A stretch of 64,000 nt of DNA from Rhizobium sp. WSM4643 (GCF_025152745.1 NZ_CP104040.1:2604001-2668000), one strand, 5' to 3'. Positions 44,391 through 54,402 are shown, numbered from the stretch's first letter. Program-made: numbers and translations. Notes: generated by a model from the sequence alone, not told the origin.

Positions 44391-45797
44391 ATGCAGAAAG
44401 CAATACAGATGAGCGAAGGACGCACACGCGTGGAGATGGTCGCCGCGACGATCAGGCAGCGCATCGCCGGGCGCAGCTTGACGCCGGGTGCAAGGCTGCC
44501 CTCCGTCCGGGGGCTGGCTGCGACGTTGAAGCTGTCGACTTCGACCGTCGTCGACGCCTATGAGCGCTTGGTCGCCGAAGGCGCGATTCTGGCAAGACCA
44601 GGCTCGGGATTCTACGTTGCCAACCAGACAGCACCCTTTGCGCTTGCCGAGGCCGGGCCGAAGCTCGACCGCGCGGTCGATCCGTTTTGGATATCGCGGC
44701 AATCGCTGGAGGCCGGCGAAGCCGACCTGAAGCCCGGCTGCGGTTGGCTGCCGCCCTCCTGGCTGCCGGGGGACGGCATGCGCCGCGGGCTCAGAACGCT
44801 TGCCCGAGCCGACGGGCCGGCGCTCGCCGATTACGGCTCGCCGCTCGGCTTGCCGCAACTGCGCCAGCTGATTTCGCGGCGGATGGGTGAACGGGGGATC
44901 GAAGCCTCCCCGGACCAAATCATGCTGGCCGATTCCGGCACGCAGGCAATCGATCTGCTCTGCCGTTTCCTGCTGGAACCCGGCGACACGGTGCTGGTCG
45001 ACGATCCCTGCTATTTCAATTTCCATGCGCTGCTGCGCGCTCATCGAGCAAAGATCGTCGGCGTGCCCTACACCGCGTCCGGTCCCGATATCGAGCTGTT
45101 TGCGCAAGTCGTCGCCGATGAGCGTCCGCGGCTCTATATCACCAATTCCGCCATCCACAATCCGACCGCCGCAACCTTGTCTCCCGTTACGGCTCACCGG
45201 GTTCTAAAACTCGCCGACCAGTTCGACTTGACTATCATCGAGGATGATATCTTCGCCGATTTCGAATATACGCCGGCGCCCCGCCTTGCCGCCTTCGACG
45301 GGCTCGAACGGGTCATCCACATCGGCAGTTTCTCGAAGACCCTGTCTGCCTCGGCGCGCTGCGGTTTCGTCGTGGCGAAGCCGGAATGGATCGATGGCCT
45401 GACAGACCTGAAGATCGCCACCTCCTTCGGCGGCGGCCGGCTGACGGCGGAACTGGTGCTGAACGTCTTGAGCGACGGCAGCTATCGCAAACACATGGAA
45501 ACCTTGAGACACCGGCTCTCCCGGGCGATGAGCGAGGTCTCGGCCAGGCTGAACAATCTCGGCATAACGCCCTGGCTGGAGCCCCAGGCCGGAATGTTCC
45601 TCTGGTGCCGTCTGCCCGACGGCATCGATGCGGCTGATGTGGCGCGCGCCGCACTGGGAAAGAGGATCGTTTTGGCTCCCGGAAACGCATTCAGCCTGTC
45701 GCAATCGGCAACGAATTTCATGCGCTTCAACGTGTCCCAAACGCTCGATCCGCGGGTGTTCGAGGTGCTGGGTGATGCGCTGGCAGGAAGGGGATAA
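44391..45797 (+). CDS. MocR/GntR-type regulator with aminotransferase domain
   Basis: A 468-residue protein. Residues ~10-75 are a GntR winged helix (AATIRQRIAGRSLTPGARLPSVRGLAATLKL, STVVDAYERL). Residues ~95-465 are an aminotransferase class I fold (MLADSGTQAIDLLCRF, SAIHNPTAATL) with the pyridoxal Lys in HIGSFSKTLSASARCGFV. MocR proteins bind PLP or an amino acid to control neighbouring genes. The ATG at 44391 or the GTG one codon earlier are possible starts. Divergent from the EamA transporter. Confidence 0.92.
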   Translation: MQKAIQMSEGRTRVEMVAATIRQRIAGRSLTPGARLPSVRGLAATLKLSTSTVVDAYERLVAEGAILARPGSGFYVANQTAPFALAEAGPKLDRAVDPFWISRQSLEAGEADLKPGCGWLPPSWLPGDGMRRGLRTLARADGPALADYGSPLGLPQLRQLISRRMGERGIEASPDQIMLADSGTQAIDLLCRFLLEPGDTVLVDDPCYFNFHALLRAHRAKIVGVPYTASGPDIELFAQVVADERPRLYITNSAIHNPTAATLSPVTAHRVLKLADQFDLTIIEDDIFADFEYTPAPRLAAFDGLERVIHIGSFSKTLSASARCGFVVAKPEWIDGLTDLKIATSFGGGRLTAELVLNVLSDGSYRKHMETLRHRLSRAMSEVSARLNNLGITPWLEPQAGMFLWCRLPDGIDAADVARAALGKRIVLAPGNAFSLSQSATNFMRFNVSQTLDPRVFEVLGDALAGRG

Positions 45798-45870
45798 TGG
45801 AAGGCGAGCCGTCGCGGATCAAGCGCCTTGCCCCACGAAACGTCTGTGGCGAGGCAATAGCAAGCGCCTT

Positions 45871-46042
45871 GCTCCCTCTTCTCCCCCGCGGGGAGAAGGT
45901 GGCCCGAAGGGTCGGATGAGGGGCTGCACGGCACACCATTCATTGCCCTTCACTTGCGCTCAGCGCATTCGCTCCTATCGTCGCTCACCCCCTCAACCGC
46001 CTGCCGGCACCTTCTCCCCGCTGGGGAGAAGAGATATGCGGC
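45871..46042. repeat. RIME-like palindromic repeat
   Basis: CTTCTCCCCCGCGGGGAGAAGG-type palindrome at 45877-45900 and CTTCTCCCCGCTGGGGAGAAG at about 46011-46030, with GGATGAGGGG and CACCCCCTCA between them. Typical mosaic repeat, between the MocR and response regulator genes. Confidence 0.6.
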
Positions 46043-46122
46043 AGGGCCTCGCCCTTCCGGAAAGCGTCTTTTGCGGAAACGAAGGACATGTGCTTTCTTC
46101 CCTCGTCCTTGCCCAGCAACCA

Positions 46123-46524
46123 TCAGAATGACCGGTGGACCGCCTTGTCGTTGGCAAGACGGGTCACGCAGCCTTCGAGCTTGGCGAGCAGCAGATCGAA
46201 GTCGAGCGGCTTCGTCAGATAGTCCGCCGCTCCGCCGCGAAGGCCGGCAAGCGTGTTTTCCCGGTCGGTCAGCGCCGTCAGCAGGATGAAGGGAATATTG
46301 GAGAGCTGCGGGTGATTGATCTGAATTTCCGCCAGAAGCTGGTGCCCGTCCATCACAGGCATCGAAATATCGCTGATGACGATATCGGGCCATTTCGACA
46401 GGATCATTTCCAGCCCTTCGGCACCGTTCGAGGCCTCGAGCGTCTTGTAACCGGCGTCGTTCAATTCTTCGACGAGGAGATTCCGGATCTCGACTTCGTC
46501 TTCTATGCACAGGACTGTAACCAT
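46123..46524 (-). CDS. Single-domain response regulator
   Basis: A 133-residue receiver domain: acidic pocket IEDEVEIRN, phosphorylation Asp in DIVISDISMPVMDG, Thr in LLTAL, Lys in YLTKPLDFD. No output domain, so it probably acts by protein contact or passes phosphate onward. Ten bases separate it from the sensor-kinase stop. Confidence 0.9.
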   Translation of the reverse strand: MVTVLCIEDEVEIRNLLVEELNDAGYKTLEASNGAEGLEMILSKWPDIVISDISMPVMDGHQLLAEIQINHPQLSNIPFILLTALTDRENTLAGLRGGAADYLTKPLDFDLLLAKLEGCVTRLANDKAVHRSF

Positions 46525-46534
46525 GGGCTCTTCC

Positions 46535-48230
46535 TTAAGCTGCGACTTGTTGATCCGACAACAGAAACTCTATTGGCAGAAGAATGGTGAATGTTGTGCC
46601 TTTGCCGAGGTCGCTCGTCACCTCGACGGTGCCGCCATGCAGTTCGACGACCTGCTTGACGACGTTAAGGCCGATGCCGGTTCCGGCAATGCCCGTCGCG
46701 CTGCGGGCACGGTAATAGGGCTGGAACAGCTTCGGCAGATCCTCCGCATCCATGCCAATGCCGCCGTCGGAGATGGCAATCTCCACCGTCTTCTCGTCTG
46801 TCCGGGCGCGAAGATGAATATCAGGCGCGTTCGGCGAATATTTGACGGCGTTCGAAATCAGGTTGGTGAAGACCTGTTCCATCGCGCTGCGGTCGAATGT
46901 CAATACATCCGGTATGCGCTCGAGATCGAGATGGAACAGATGCGAGCGGCTGAGCTGGCGCTGCCTGTCGCAACAGGTGACGAGCAGGGCTTTCAGATCG
47001 CCTTCGCTGCGCTTCAGTGTGATCTGCCCGGTTTCGAGCCGGCCGCTGGCGAGGATGCTCTCCATCAGGTCGACCATGCGCACGACAGCGCTGCGGATCA
47101 CGCCGGCTTTTTCGTGAACGTAATCGCCGCTGACGTTGGTTATCGAGCGGCAGAGCCGCTGGGCAGCGGCATCGATGATGGCGAGCGGCGTGCGAAACTC
47201 GTGCGAAGCCATAGCAACGAACTGGCGCTGGAGCGCATTCACCTGGCGTTCGTGCACCAACAGGCGGTCCAGTTCCTCTCTCTGCCTTTCGATCTCGGCC
47301 GTTCGATCAGCCACCATCTCTTCCAGATGGTTGCGGTGGTGGGTGAGCTGCGCCTGGCTGTCCAGCAGGGTCAGCGAGGTCCGATGCAGACCTCGTCCGA
47401 GCCAGAACACGACGGTGATCAGCAGCGCCAGGCAGCCGAGCCCCGCCGGCGCGATCTGCCGAAGCAGCATGAATCCGGGCAGGATAGGCGGCCACACGAG
47501 ATAGCCGATCGTGCCGCCGTCATGGGACGACACAGGCACTTGCGCCCGCTCGTCCTCACCCTTCGAAGGCGCGAAATGCAATCCTTCGAGCCGCGCATAA
47601 TGGGCAATGCTTTCGGCAGCTTTTCCATCGATGAACTTGACCGAGACGGCGACGAACTCCTGGCCCGCCTCGATCTGCATCCGGGCCGAGCTCGGCAGAA
47701 TGGGACGTGCGCTGGCAATTGCCGGCCTGTTGCCAATCATGATCGTGCGAACCACAGCCAGTTGACCGAGCGCCTCTGTGCCGGGCTTCGCAACCCGATC
47801 GACGAGAACGGCGCGCATCTCTCCGGCAAGCGCGGTCATTTCTCGGCCGTCGTCATTGCCGAGCCGGGGCGGCATGGCATCCGCGCCGTCGCGGAATGCA
47901 AACATCAGGCGATTGGTATCGTCGAAGATATAGGTCCTGTCGTGCCCAAAATACCGGCTCGTCCACCGGCCGACATTATCGAGCAGCCATTCATGGTTCC
48001 GCTGCTTGGCATAAAGGAAGGCATCGTCCCATTTGGTGACGCTTTCCTGCTCCCGGGGAAGGGCCGCGATCTGCTCTTCCAATCCTTGGCCGACGAAGTC
48101 GGCCTGCCGGCAAGGAGAGATCATCGACCTTCACCGCGGCGAGCCACGCAAATCCGCACAGCAATGCTGCCGCCGCGCAGGTGAGCGTCACCAGGACGAA
48201 TGTAATGTGGGATGTGAGCCCGACCTTCAA
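46535..48230 (-). pseudogene. CHASE4-domain sensor histidine kinase, 5' end frameshifted
   Basis: The main frame (46535-48124) encodes an extracytoplasmic CHASE4-type sensor (KWDDAFLYAKQRNHEW, HDRTYIFDDTNRLMFAFRDG), a transmembrane helix (APAGLGCLALLITVVFWLG), a coiled coil, the H-box ASHEFRTPLAIID, N-box NLISNAVKYSPN, G1 SDGGIGMD and G2 GTGIGLNVVKQV. The first membrane anchor (TSHITFVLVTLTCAAAALLC) and its leader lie in a different frame upstream. Removing one C near 48107-48111 joins them as VDDLSLRQADFVG. A TTG near 48230 is a possible start. Either real loss of function or a single-base error. Confidence 0.7.
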
Positions 48231-48368
48231 TATCTGCAACCTTTTTGATGGCGCCCGCTGCCGAGAAATTGACACGCAAAGGTTGACGGACCGTGAATTA
48301 TGCGCTCCCGTGCGGGTCTGCGGCAGGCCTCCGATAGGCATTCCGCAATCGTTGAAGGAGAAGCAGCA

Positions 48369-48908
48369 TTGTCGGATATGCCAGACATCAGGATCGAACC
48401 GATCGCTGCCGCCCATATCGACAGCTTTCATCATGCGCTCGACGTGGTCGCGCGGGAGAAAAAATATCTGTCCATGCTGGAAGCAACTCCCCTGCCGCAG
48501 ACGCGTGAATTCGTGATGGGCATGATTGCGAAAGGCAATCCGCAATTCGTTGCCACCGCTGAAGGCGAGGTCGTCGGTTGGTGCGATATCAGCCGGCATT
48601 TTTTCCCGTCACACGCCCATCGCGGAAAGCTCGGAATGGGAATCCTTCCCGCTTATCGGGGCAAGGGTCTCGGACGACGGCTCATCGAGACGACCTTGAG
48701 AGCCGCACAGAAAAGCGGTTTTGCCCGGGTCGAACTCGATGTTTATGAAGACAACGCCCGTGCTATCGCTCTCTACGAAAAGATGGGATTTGCCCGCGAA
48801 GGCATCGTCCGACGTGCGGCACGTATCGACGGTCGGTTCATCGATGCGATCAGCATGGCGCTTTTGTTCGACGAGCGCGGGGCGGCTGTTATCGCCGAGA
48901 ATTCTTGA
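48369..48908 (+). CDS. GNAT-family acetyltransferase
   Basis: A 179-residue GNAT protein. Acetyl-CoA loop GMGILPAYRGKGLGRRLIE (R/Q-x-x-G-x-G/A pattern), then ELDVYEDNARAIALYEKMGF and the C-terminal DAISMALLF strand. Substrate unknown. AAGGAG lies about eight bases before TTG 48369; ATG 48378 is an alternative start. Divergent from the sensor kinase. Confidence 0.85.
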   Translation: MSDMPDIRIEPIAAAHIDSFHHALDVVAREKKYLSMLEATPLPQTREFVMGMIAKGNPQFVATAEGEVVGWCDISRHFFPSHAHRGKLGMGILPAYRGKGLGRRLIETTLRAAQKSGFARVELDVYEDNARAIALYEKMGFAREGIVRRAARIDGRFIDAISMALLFDERGAAVIAENS

Positions 48909-49105
48909 AGGAGTCCAGCTGACGCCTCTCTCCGGACGATTCTCTTTTCGACCGAGAGTTGGAAAAATGTTCATTCACGCGATTAGTCCGATGCGAATGC
49001 GACGCCATGCTCGGGCTTAGCGAGGGCGATCGCTGGACCGGGTTTTGAGGCAATTCCAGGTATCGCGACATGATTATGCAGGCTCCAGTCGCCCGGCCGC
49101 TTCCC

Positions 49106-50017
49106 CTATCGGGCGAAAGCCTCGAATGGATTCTCATGGGTCAGGCGCATCAGGGTCCCGTCGTCTATGCCCCGCCGTTTCAACTCGGGCAGCAAGACCG
49201 TGGAAAGATGGGTATACGGTTTGGGTATCCCGCCCATCGGTAACGCCGGATCGAACCAGCCGCGGTCATGGCTCAACAACAGGCGATCGCCGCAGCCCGC
49301 CTGCAGCGCCTTGATCACCAACTCAGCCACCTCGTTGTCCCCGCCCCGGCCGACATGGTCATACTCGATCCAGGCGCCTCGCTCGGCGACGGCAACGTTA
49401 TAGGCGAAGTCCTTTTCTTCCTGCGTGTGGATCGAGATGAACCTGTCGGCCCTGTAGCCCTCCGCTTCGATGACATCGAGCTGGTCCATGACGACCCGTC
49501 CTCTGATCGTATGACTGCCGATGACGGCGTCTGTCTGGGCCGCGGCGCGCGCTGCTGCCCGCAGTATTTTCGTCTCGAGCGCCGTCATCCCGTCATCGCC
49601 GGCGCTGAGCTTGATCCAGCCTGCCTGGAATCCGGTCTCGCCGATCTGCTCGGTCAGGTCGGCAAGCATCCACGCCTCCAGCTCCTTCTCGGAAGCCTGG
49701 CGGACCCATTCGGGAATCCAGGGCTCGCGGTAATTGCCGGTGGGCACGACGATCGGAAAATCCGTCGCGAGCGACACGGCAAGATCGATATCCGCGCGGC
49801 GCCCGACGCCGCCTGTCGAGCATTCGACCAGTGCCGTCACCCCGAGCTTCTTGATCCGCTCGATTTCGGGAGCCATCAGCCGAACGACGTCTTCGGTCAC
49901 CGCTTCGGCATAACCGGGCTGGTCCGGCGTCCTGAGGTCGACGAAGACGTGCTCGTGCGGGAGGATCATCCCATCGGATTTGCTCTTAGGCCCGAGCGTC
50001 GTGCGCAGATGTTTCAA
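49106..50017 (-). CDS. Phosphotriesterase-family metal hydrolase
   Basis: A 303-residue amidohydrolase-fold protein. Metal ligands: first pair in LPHEHVFVD, bridging Lys probably in AGWIKLSAG, later His in GSHTIRGR and FISIHTQEE, and the Asp in LLLSHDRGWF. Close to the phosphotriesterase-homology (Php) and lactonase group; the natural substrate is unknown. Complete. Confidence 0.9.
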   Translation of the reverse strand: MKHLRTTLGPKSKSDGMILPHEHVFVDLRTPDQPGYAEAVTEDVVRLMAPEIERIKKLGVTALVECSTGGVGRRADIDLAVSLATDFPIVVPTGNYREPWIPEWVRQASEKELEAWMLADLTEQIGETGFQAGWIKLSAGDDGMTALETKILRAAARAAAQTDAVIGSHTIRGRVVMDQLDVIEAEGYRADRFISIHTQEEKDFAYNVAVAERGAWIEYDHVGRGGDNEVAELVIKALQAGCGDRLLLSHDRGWFDPALPMGGIPKPYTHLSTVLLPELKRRGIDDGTLMRLTHENPFEAFAR

Positions 50018-50232
50018 AGTCTCTCCCCGCGATCATACCGGCTTTGCGTACAGGCCTCGACCGACACTGCCGCGAAAGTAGATCGTCACGTAACGAAATC
50101 AATCGCTCACTCGATTGAAAATCCCACAACTTGACCCTTGGTGTCGACTTCCAACTTGGCGCCCGGATTGCTGACGAACTGAATGTCGCTGGGGAAAGAT
50201 ATGCTGCATCGGCCTCTTCGGCGTCGCATCGG

Positions 50233-50889
50233 CTACTTCCCCTTCGCCTCCTTGCTCTGCGCCGGCCGGCTGATCGCGCGGACCTTGCCGCTGCCGCCAC
50301 CGCCGCAGAAGAAGCAGTCTCCGCCGTCGGATTCGAGACCGGAGACGCCGGTTCCCTCGGGCATATCAAGCCGCTCCAGCACCTCGCCGGTTTCGGGGTC
50401 GATGCGCCTGACGTCGCTGTCATCGCCCTCCCAGGTACCGTGCCAGAGCTGGCCGTCGACCCAGGTGACGCCTGTCACGACGCGGTTGGATTCGATGGTG
50501 CGGAGGATCTTGCCCGTCTCCGGGTCGATCTGATGGATCCGGCGCCCCCGGTGCTGGCCGACCCAGAGCGAGCCTTCGGCCCAGGCAAGGCCGGAATCGC
50601 CGCCATTGCCGGGCGCCGGGACGGTGGAAACGATACGTCCGGTCTTCGGGTCGATCTTGTGAATGACGTCCTCGGCGATCTGATAGAGGAACTCGCCGTC
50701 GAAGGCCGTTCCGGCATGCGATGCAACTTCGATCGAGCGCACCACTTCGCCGCTTGCGGGATCGAGCGCGTTCAGCCTGTCGCCCGAGGCGAACCAGACG
50801 TGCTCACCATCGAAGGTGACGCCGTTGACGCGCTCGGCGCCGGGAAAAGGTCCATATTCACGGATGATGGTCGCAGCCGATTTTTTCAT
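50233..50889 (-). CDS. Beta-propeller protein of YncE/Vgb type
   Basis: A 218-residue protein made of repeated blades (NGVTFDGEHVWFASGDRLNALDP, GTAFDGEFLYQIAEDVIHKIDP, GLAWAEGSLWVGQHRGRRIHQIDP, GVTWVDGQLWHGTWEGDDSDVRRIDP), each ending in DP. It has no signal peptide. The Cys-rich end DCFFCGGGGSGK is notable. Start ATG 50889 is preceded by GGATAGAAGAG. It lies 50 bp downstream of the HTH gene and is probably cotranscribed. Confidence 0.8.
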   Translation of the reverse strand: MKKSAATIIREYGPFPGAERVNGVTFDGEHVWFASGDRLNALDPASGEVVRSIEVASHAGTAFDGEFLYQIAEDVIHKIDPKTGRIVSTVPAPGNGGDSGLAWAEGSLWVGQHRGRRIHQIDPETGKILRTIESNRVVTGVTWVDGQLWHGTWEGDDSDVRRIDPETGEVLERLDMPEGTGVSGLESDGGDCFFCGGGGSGKVRAISRPAQSKEAKGK

Positions 50890-50938
50890 CTCTTCTATCC
50901 TGTTCGCCCGTAGGGCCATCTTCATCTGTCAGGCCATA

Positions 50939-52159
50939 TTAGTCGCTTGGCAAAGGTCCCGGGAGTAACAAGATCGTCGGGAAACCGGGCAGTGGCGGGC
51001 TCATCCAACGCCTTGCCCGCCCGCGCCCGAAGGATTGCACCTTGCTCTCCCCGGCAAGAGAATCCAGCGCCCGCTGCACGGTGCGCGGGCTGGCGCCGAG
51101 CGCGATCGCCAGCGCCGAACTCGACCACGCCTCGCCATCGGCGAGAAAGGCGAGCACCGCCCCATGCTGGCCTTCGACCAGCGGCGCCAACACCGCGGTC
51201 TCGCCGGCGCGCCGAGGCGAAAGCGCAAAGCCGCGTTTCGTCGCCGAAACCTCGGCGAGCGCCCGCAACTCGGCGCGCAACCGGCCGATCTCGACGCGCA
51301 GCCGGGCACGATGCGATTCATCGGCATGTTTGCCGCGGAAGGCACGCGCGACCAGCGTACCCCTGGCCATATCCCCCGGCCAGGCTTCGGCAAGCGCGCG
51401 GGCGAGCGCGAAGAGCACAGGCCGCGTTGCCAGCGACACGGAAAGTTGATCGTCGCGCACGACATGACGGCAGGCATCGACGACGAGCACACCCGAACCT
51501 AGCAACTCTTCCACCTCCTCAAGCCGCAGCGGGTTTTCCCGCCAGCGCGAGATCATCCGTGCCACGGGTGCGTTGAGTACGTCGGCGGCATTTTCCACCT
51601 CCGCCGTCAATACGGGCATACCGGCCTCGCGCGCCGCCTGCCTTGCCCTATCAAGCGCCGCACGCGCCGCTTTCGTCTGCAGGCGTCTGATCGCGATACC
51701 CGCGACCACCAGTTCGTGGGCAGCCCTTGCCGCCGGCGGCAGCGGCGTCGGGTCGAGTGTTTCGAGCGCCCGCTCGGCCTCGTCGAGCCGGCCGATCAGC
51801 ACCAGCCGGCGAAGCTCGACATTCCTGGCGTGGGCGGCGTTGACCCTGTCGCCATGCGCTTCGAGCACCTTGCGCGCCGCCTCCAGCGCTTTTGGCGGCC
51901 AGGTGAGATCGCGCGAGACCAGCGCGATCTCGGCCTCGGCGACCACGCAGCGGGCTCGCGCCACCGCCTCCCGCGGGCCGAAAGCACGCGCCGCACTCTT
52001 CAGCAGCGCCTTGGCACGGACGAGATCGCCGAGCTGCGCCATCGCAATGCCGCGCAGCGCCAGCGCCGGCGCATCGTCGCGCAATGCCACCCGCTTCAGC
52101 GCGCCGAGCGCGTCTCCCACTGCCAGCGCCCGCGCAGCTGCCGTGATCAGCGAGTCCAT
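50939..52159 (-). CDS. Helix-turn-helix regulator with helical-repeat N-terminus
   Basis: A 406-residue protein. The N-terminal ~200 residues are Ala/Leu/Arg-rich paired helices of TPR type (ALRGIAMAQLGDLVRAKALL, RRLVLIGRLDEAERALETLD). The C-terminal ~180 residues contain a winged helix (SSSALAIALGASPRTVQRALDSLAG). It resembles regulators found next to DUF899 genes and is divergent from one (52279). The signal is unknown. Confidence 0.75.
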   Translation of the reverse strand: MDSLITAAARALAVGDALGALKRVALRDDAPALALRGIAMAQLGDLVRAKALLKSAARAFGPREAVARARCVVAEAEIALVSRDLTWPPKALEAARKVLEAHGDRVNAAHARNVELRRLVLIGRLDEAERALETLDPTPLPPAARAAHELVVAGIAIRRLQTKAARAALDRARQAAREAGMPVLTAEVENAADVLNAPVARMISRWRENPLRLEEVEELLGSGVLVVDACRHVVRDDQLSVSLATRPVLFALARALAEAWPGDMARGTLVARAFRGKHADESHRARLRVEIGRLRAELRALAEVSATKRGFALSPRRAGETAVLAPLVEGQHGAVLAFLADGEAWSSSALAIALGASPRTVQRALDSLAGESKVQSFGRGRARRWMSPPLPGFPTILLLPGPLPSD

Positions 52160-52278
52160 TCAAATCCCGTCACACTTGTCACTCCCATCCTTGCCCTGCC
52201 CGGCCGTAGCTTTGTCGTCGACCGGCAAGCAACCCGCGCCGGGATGGTACGACGAGAAACAGGCAAAGGAGAAGACCC

Positions 52279-53088
52279 ATGACGATACAACTCGGAACAC
52301 GGCAGCAGTGGCTGGAAGCGCGGCTCGACCTGCTCGAAGAGGAGAAGGCGCTGACGCGGCAGAGCGACGCGCTGGCGATGAAGCGCCAGCAATTGCCCCG
52401 CGTGAGGATTGACAAGGAATACCGCTTCGACACCGAGGCCGGCAACGTTTCGCTGAAGGATCTCTTCGGCGGCCGTTCGCAGCTCCTCGTCTATCACTTC
52501 ATGTTCGGGCCGGATTATACCGCCGGATGCCCCTCCTGCTCCTCGATCGCCGACGGCTTCAACGGCTTCTTCGTCCATCTAGAAAACCACGACGTCGCCT
52601 TCACCGCGATCTCGCGCGCGCCGCTGGCAAAGCTTCTGGCATTCCGGCAGCGCATGGACTGGAGCTTTCCCTGGGCCTCCTCCTCCGGCAGCGACTTCAA
52701 CAGCGATTTCAGCGTGTGGTTCACCCCCGAGCAGCAGCGCCAGGGCGGGATAGAATATAACTACCGCCGCGAGCCGCCCGCTCCCGAACAGTCCGCTTCC
52801 GAACCATTGGCCGGCAGGACCGTGCAAGAATGGCAACTGCGCGGCAGCGACGGACCGGTCGCCCAGATCGCCGCCATGACCGAAACGGATGTCGCGACCT
52901 ATACCCGCGACCGGCCCGGAGTCAGCGCCTTCGAGCTTGCCGACGGCGCCGTCTACCACAGCTATTCCAGCTATGCCCGCGGCCTGGACGGGTTGTGGGG
53001 CATGTACCAATGGCTCGACCGCGCCCCCAAGGGCCGCAACGAAACCGGCATCTGGTGGCGCCACCACGACCGGTACGGCAAGGAGTGA
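52279..53088 (+). CDS. DUF899 thioredoxin-like protein
   Basis: A 269-residue protein of the DUF899 family: RVRIDKEYRFDTEAGNVSL, LFGGRSQLLVYHFMFGPDY, redox-like CPSCSSIADGFNGF, MDWSFPWASS and DLFSVWFTPEQ-like residues. It has the thioredoxin fold. CxxC suggests redox use; the function of the family is not established. AAAGGAG precedes the ATG. Confidence 0.9.
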   Translation: MTIQLGTRQQWLEARLDLLEEEKALTRQSDALAMKRQQLPRVRIDKEYRFDTEAGNVSLKDLFGGRSQLLVYHFMFGPDYTAGCPSCSSIADGFNGFFVHLENHDVAFTAISRAPLAKLLAFRQRMDWSFPWASSSGSDFNSDFSVWFTPEQQRQGGIEYNYRREPPAPEQSASEPLAGRTVQEWQLRGSDGPVAQIAAMTETDVATYTRDRPGVSAFELADGAVYHSYSSYARGLDGLWGMYQWLDRAPKGRNETGIWWRHHDRYGKE

Positions 53089-53093
53089 CGCCG

Positions 53094-53444
53094 ATGCTGC
53101 TTTCCGCCCACACTCCGGAGCGAGGCGACGGCAACGTCGCTCTCAACGCCGCCGAATGGCTCTCGCTGGCCGCCGCCGCAGACGGATCAGTTGGTAAACC
53201 GAGCGCTGGTATGGCGAGCCCAGGCGGCCGGACCGCCGGCCGCGTCGCTGATTGGCTGTCGCTCGCCGCCGCCCCGACATTCGCGGTCATGGCGCTGCTG
53301 ACAGCCGCGACCGGCAGCATCGACATGATCTGCACAACGACGCAGGATGCCTTCCCGATCGGCGGAATGGCGCCGATGTACCTGCTGATGAGCGGCTTCC
53401 ACCTGGCGCCCTGGCTGCGGCTCGCCGCCAGCTGGCGAGCCTGA
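53094..53444 (+). CDS. Small membrane protein after the DUF899 gene
   Basis: A 116-residue protein with AAGGAG before ATG 53094, six bases after the DUF899 stop. The first half is hydrophilic and repeats the phrase EWLSLAAA / DWLSLAAA. The second half has two membrane helices (PTFAVMALLTAATGSIDMIC and the APMYLLMSGFHLAPWLRLAA stretch). Probably cotranscribed with the DUF899 protein. No family recognised. Confidence 0.65.
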   Translation: MLLSAHTPERGDGNVALNAAEWLSLAAAADGSVGKPSAGMASPGGRTAGRVADWLSLAAAPTFAVMALLTAATGSIDMICTTTQDAFPIGGMAPMYLLMSGFHLAPWLRLAASWRA

Positions 53445-53479
53445 GCGACCGATAACGCTCCGCGACGCCGCCGATATCT

Positions 53480-53500
53480 CTTCTCCCCAGCAGGGAGAAG
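53480..53500. repeat. Small hairpin repeat
   Basis: CTTCTCCC-CAGCA-GGGAGAAG, an eight-bp perfect stem. It matches the core of the RIME-like repeats elsewhere in the window and probably acts as a terminator between the convergent genes. Confidence 0.6.
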
Positions 53501-53545
53501 AGGGAGCTAGCCGCACTTCCGCTCAACCGCGTCCGGCCTTAGCCC

Positions 53546-54205
53546 TTACCAAAGCGACCAAGTTCGTGCCCTCACCTCGATAAAGTCGATCGGCCCGCCG
53601 GCAATATCGTCGTCGAAGATCGCACAGGAAAGCTTGCCGCCGAAGACGCAGCCGCTGTCGATGTTGGTGCGATTTCCTGTCGTCATCGGGTTCGACATCG
53701 ATGGCGTATGGCCGTGGACGAGGTGCTTGCCCCAATATTCGCCCGGCTCACCGGCCACGAACCGCATCCATAGAAGATTGTCCTGGCTCTGCCGGTCAAA
53801 CGGAAATGCCGGATCGACGCCAGCATGGACGAAGATGCGGTACCGATCGACATGCATGAGCGGACGATCGGCCGCCCATTGCAGATGCTGCGGCAAAACC
53901 CTGCCGCCATAGGATATTTCGGTCTCCAGCCCGCCGTTGCCGAGCCACACGGATCTGCTTAGACCGTCGGTATAGGCAGCCACCATCATATCCTCATGAT
54001 TGCCTTTCAGGCAGATCCATCTCCAAGGCTCCGATGGACCGGCAATGATCCGGTCGAGGACACTTTTGCTGTCAGGCCCGCGATCGATATAGTCGCCAAG
54101 GAAGACGACGGTCCCTTCAGGCGCATAGGCCTCGATAAGATCGATCATCCTGTTCAGGGGATCGATACAGCCGTGGATATCACCTATGGCGAACGTGTAG
54201 CGCAT
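53546..54205 (-). CDS. PPP-family metallophosphoesterase (serine/threonine phosphatase-like)
   Basis: A 219-residue phosphatase with all PPP signatures: IGDIHGC, FLGDYIDRGPDS, CLKGNHEDM, and LVHGHTPS, VHAGVDP for the remaining metal ligands. Similar to ApaH/PrpA-type enzymes that act on phosphoproteins or dinucleotides. It lies 1.3 kb from a stand-alone RNA ligase; a link is speculative. Confidence 0.9.
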   Translation of the reverse strand: MRYTFAIGDIHGCIDPLNRMIDLIEAYAPEGTVVFLGDYIDRGPDSKSVLDRIIAGPSEPWRWICLKGNHEDMMVAAYTDGLSRSVWLGNGGLETEISYGGRVLPQHLQWAADRPLMHVDRYRIFVHAGVDPAFPFDRQSQDNLLWMRFVAGEPGEYWGKHLVHGHTPSMSNPMTTGNRTNIDSGCVFGGKLSCAIFDDDIAGGPIDFIEVRARTWSLW

Positions 54206-54402
54206 GTTTCAGCCCTCTTGGCTGCTGCGACGGCCCGCGGCCAAGGACGTGGAGGCGCGCCAGGACATCGTGCCGAGGCGTGTACCGCCCGCCGCCGGCC
54301 CATCATAGCGAACGAAAGTCAGTCGCCGTCGCGAAAACCGACTCAATCTCCGGCATTTATGGCGGTTGGCTCTCCTTCCGCTTGAGGCAATCGCCACAAC
54401 GC

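Noticed and set aside
54209..54402. Small minus-strand frame after the PPP phosphatase start
   Set aside because: Arg-rich with no start signal; probably non-coding upstream region.
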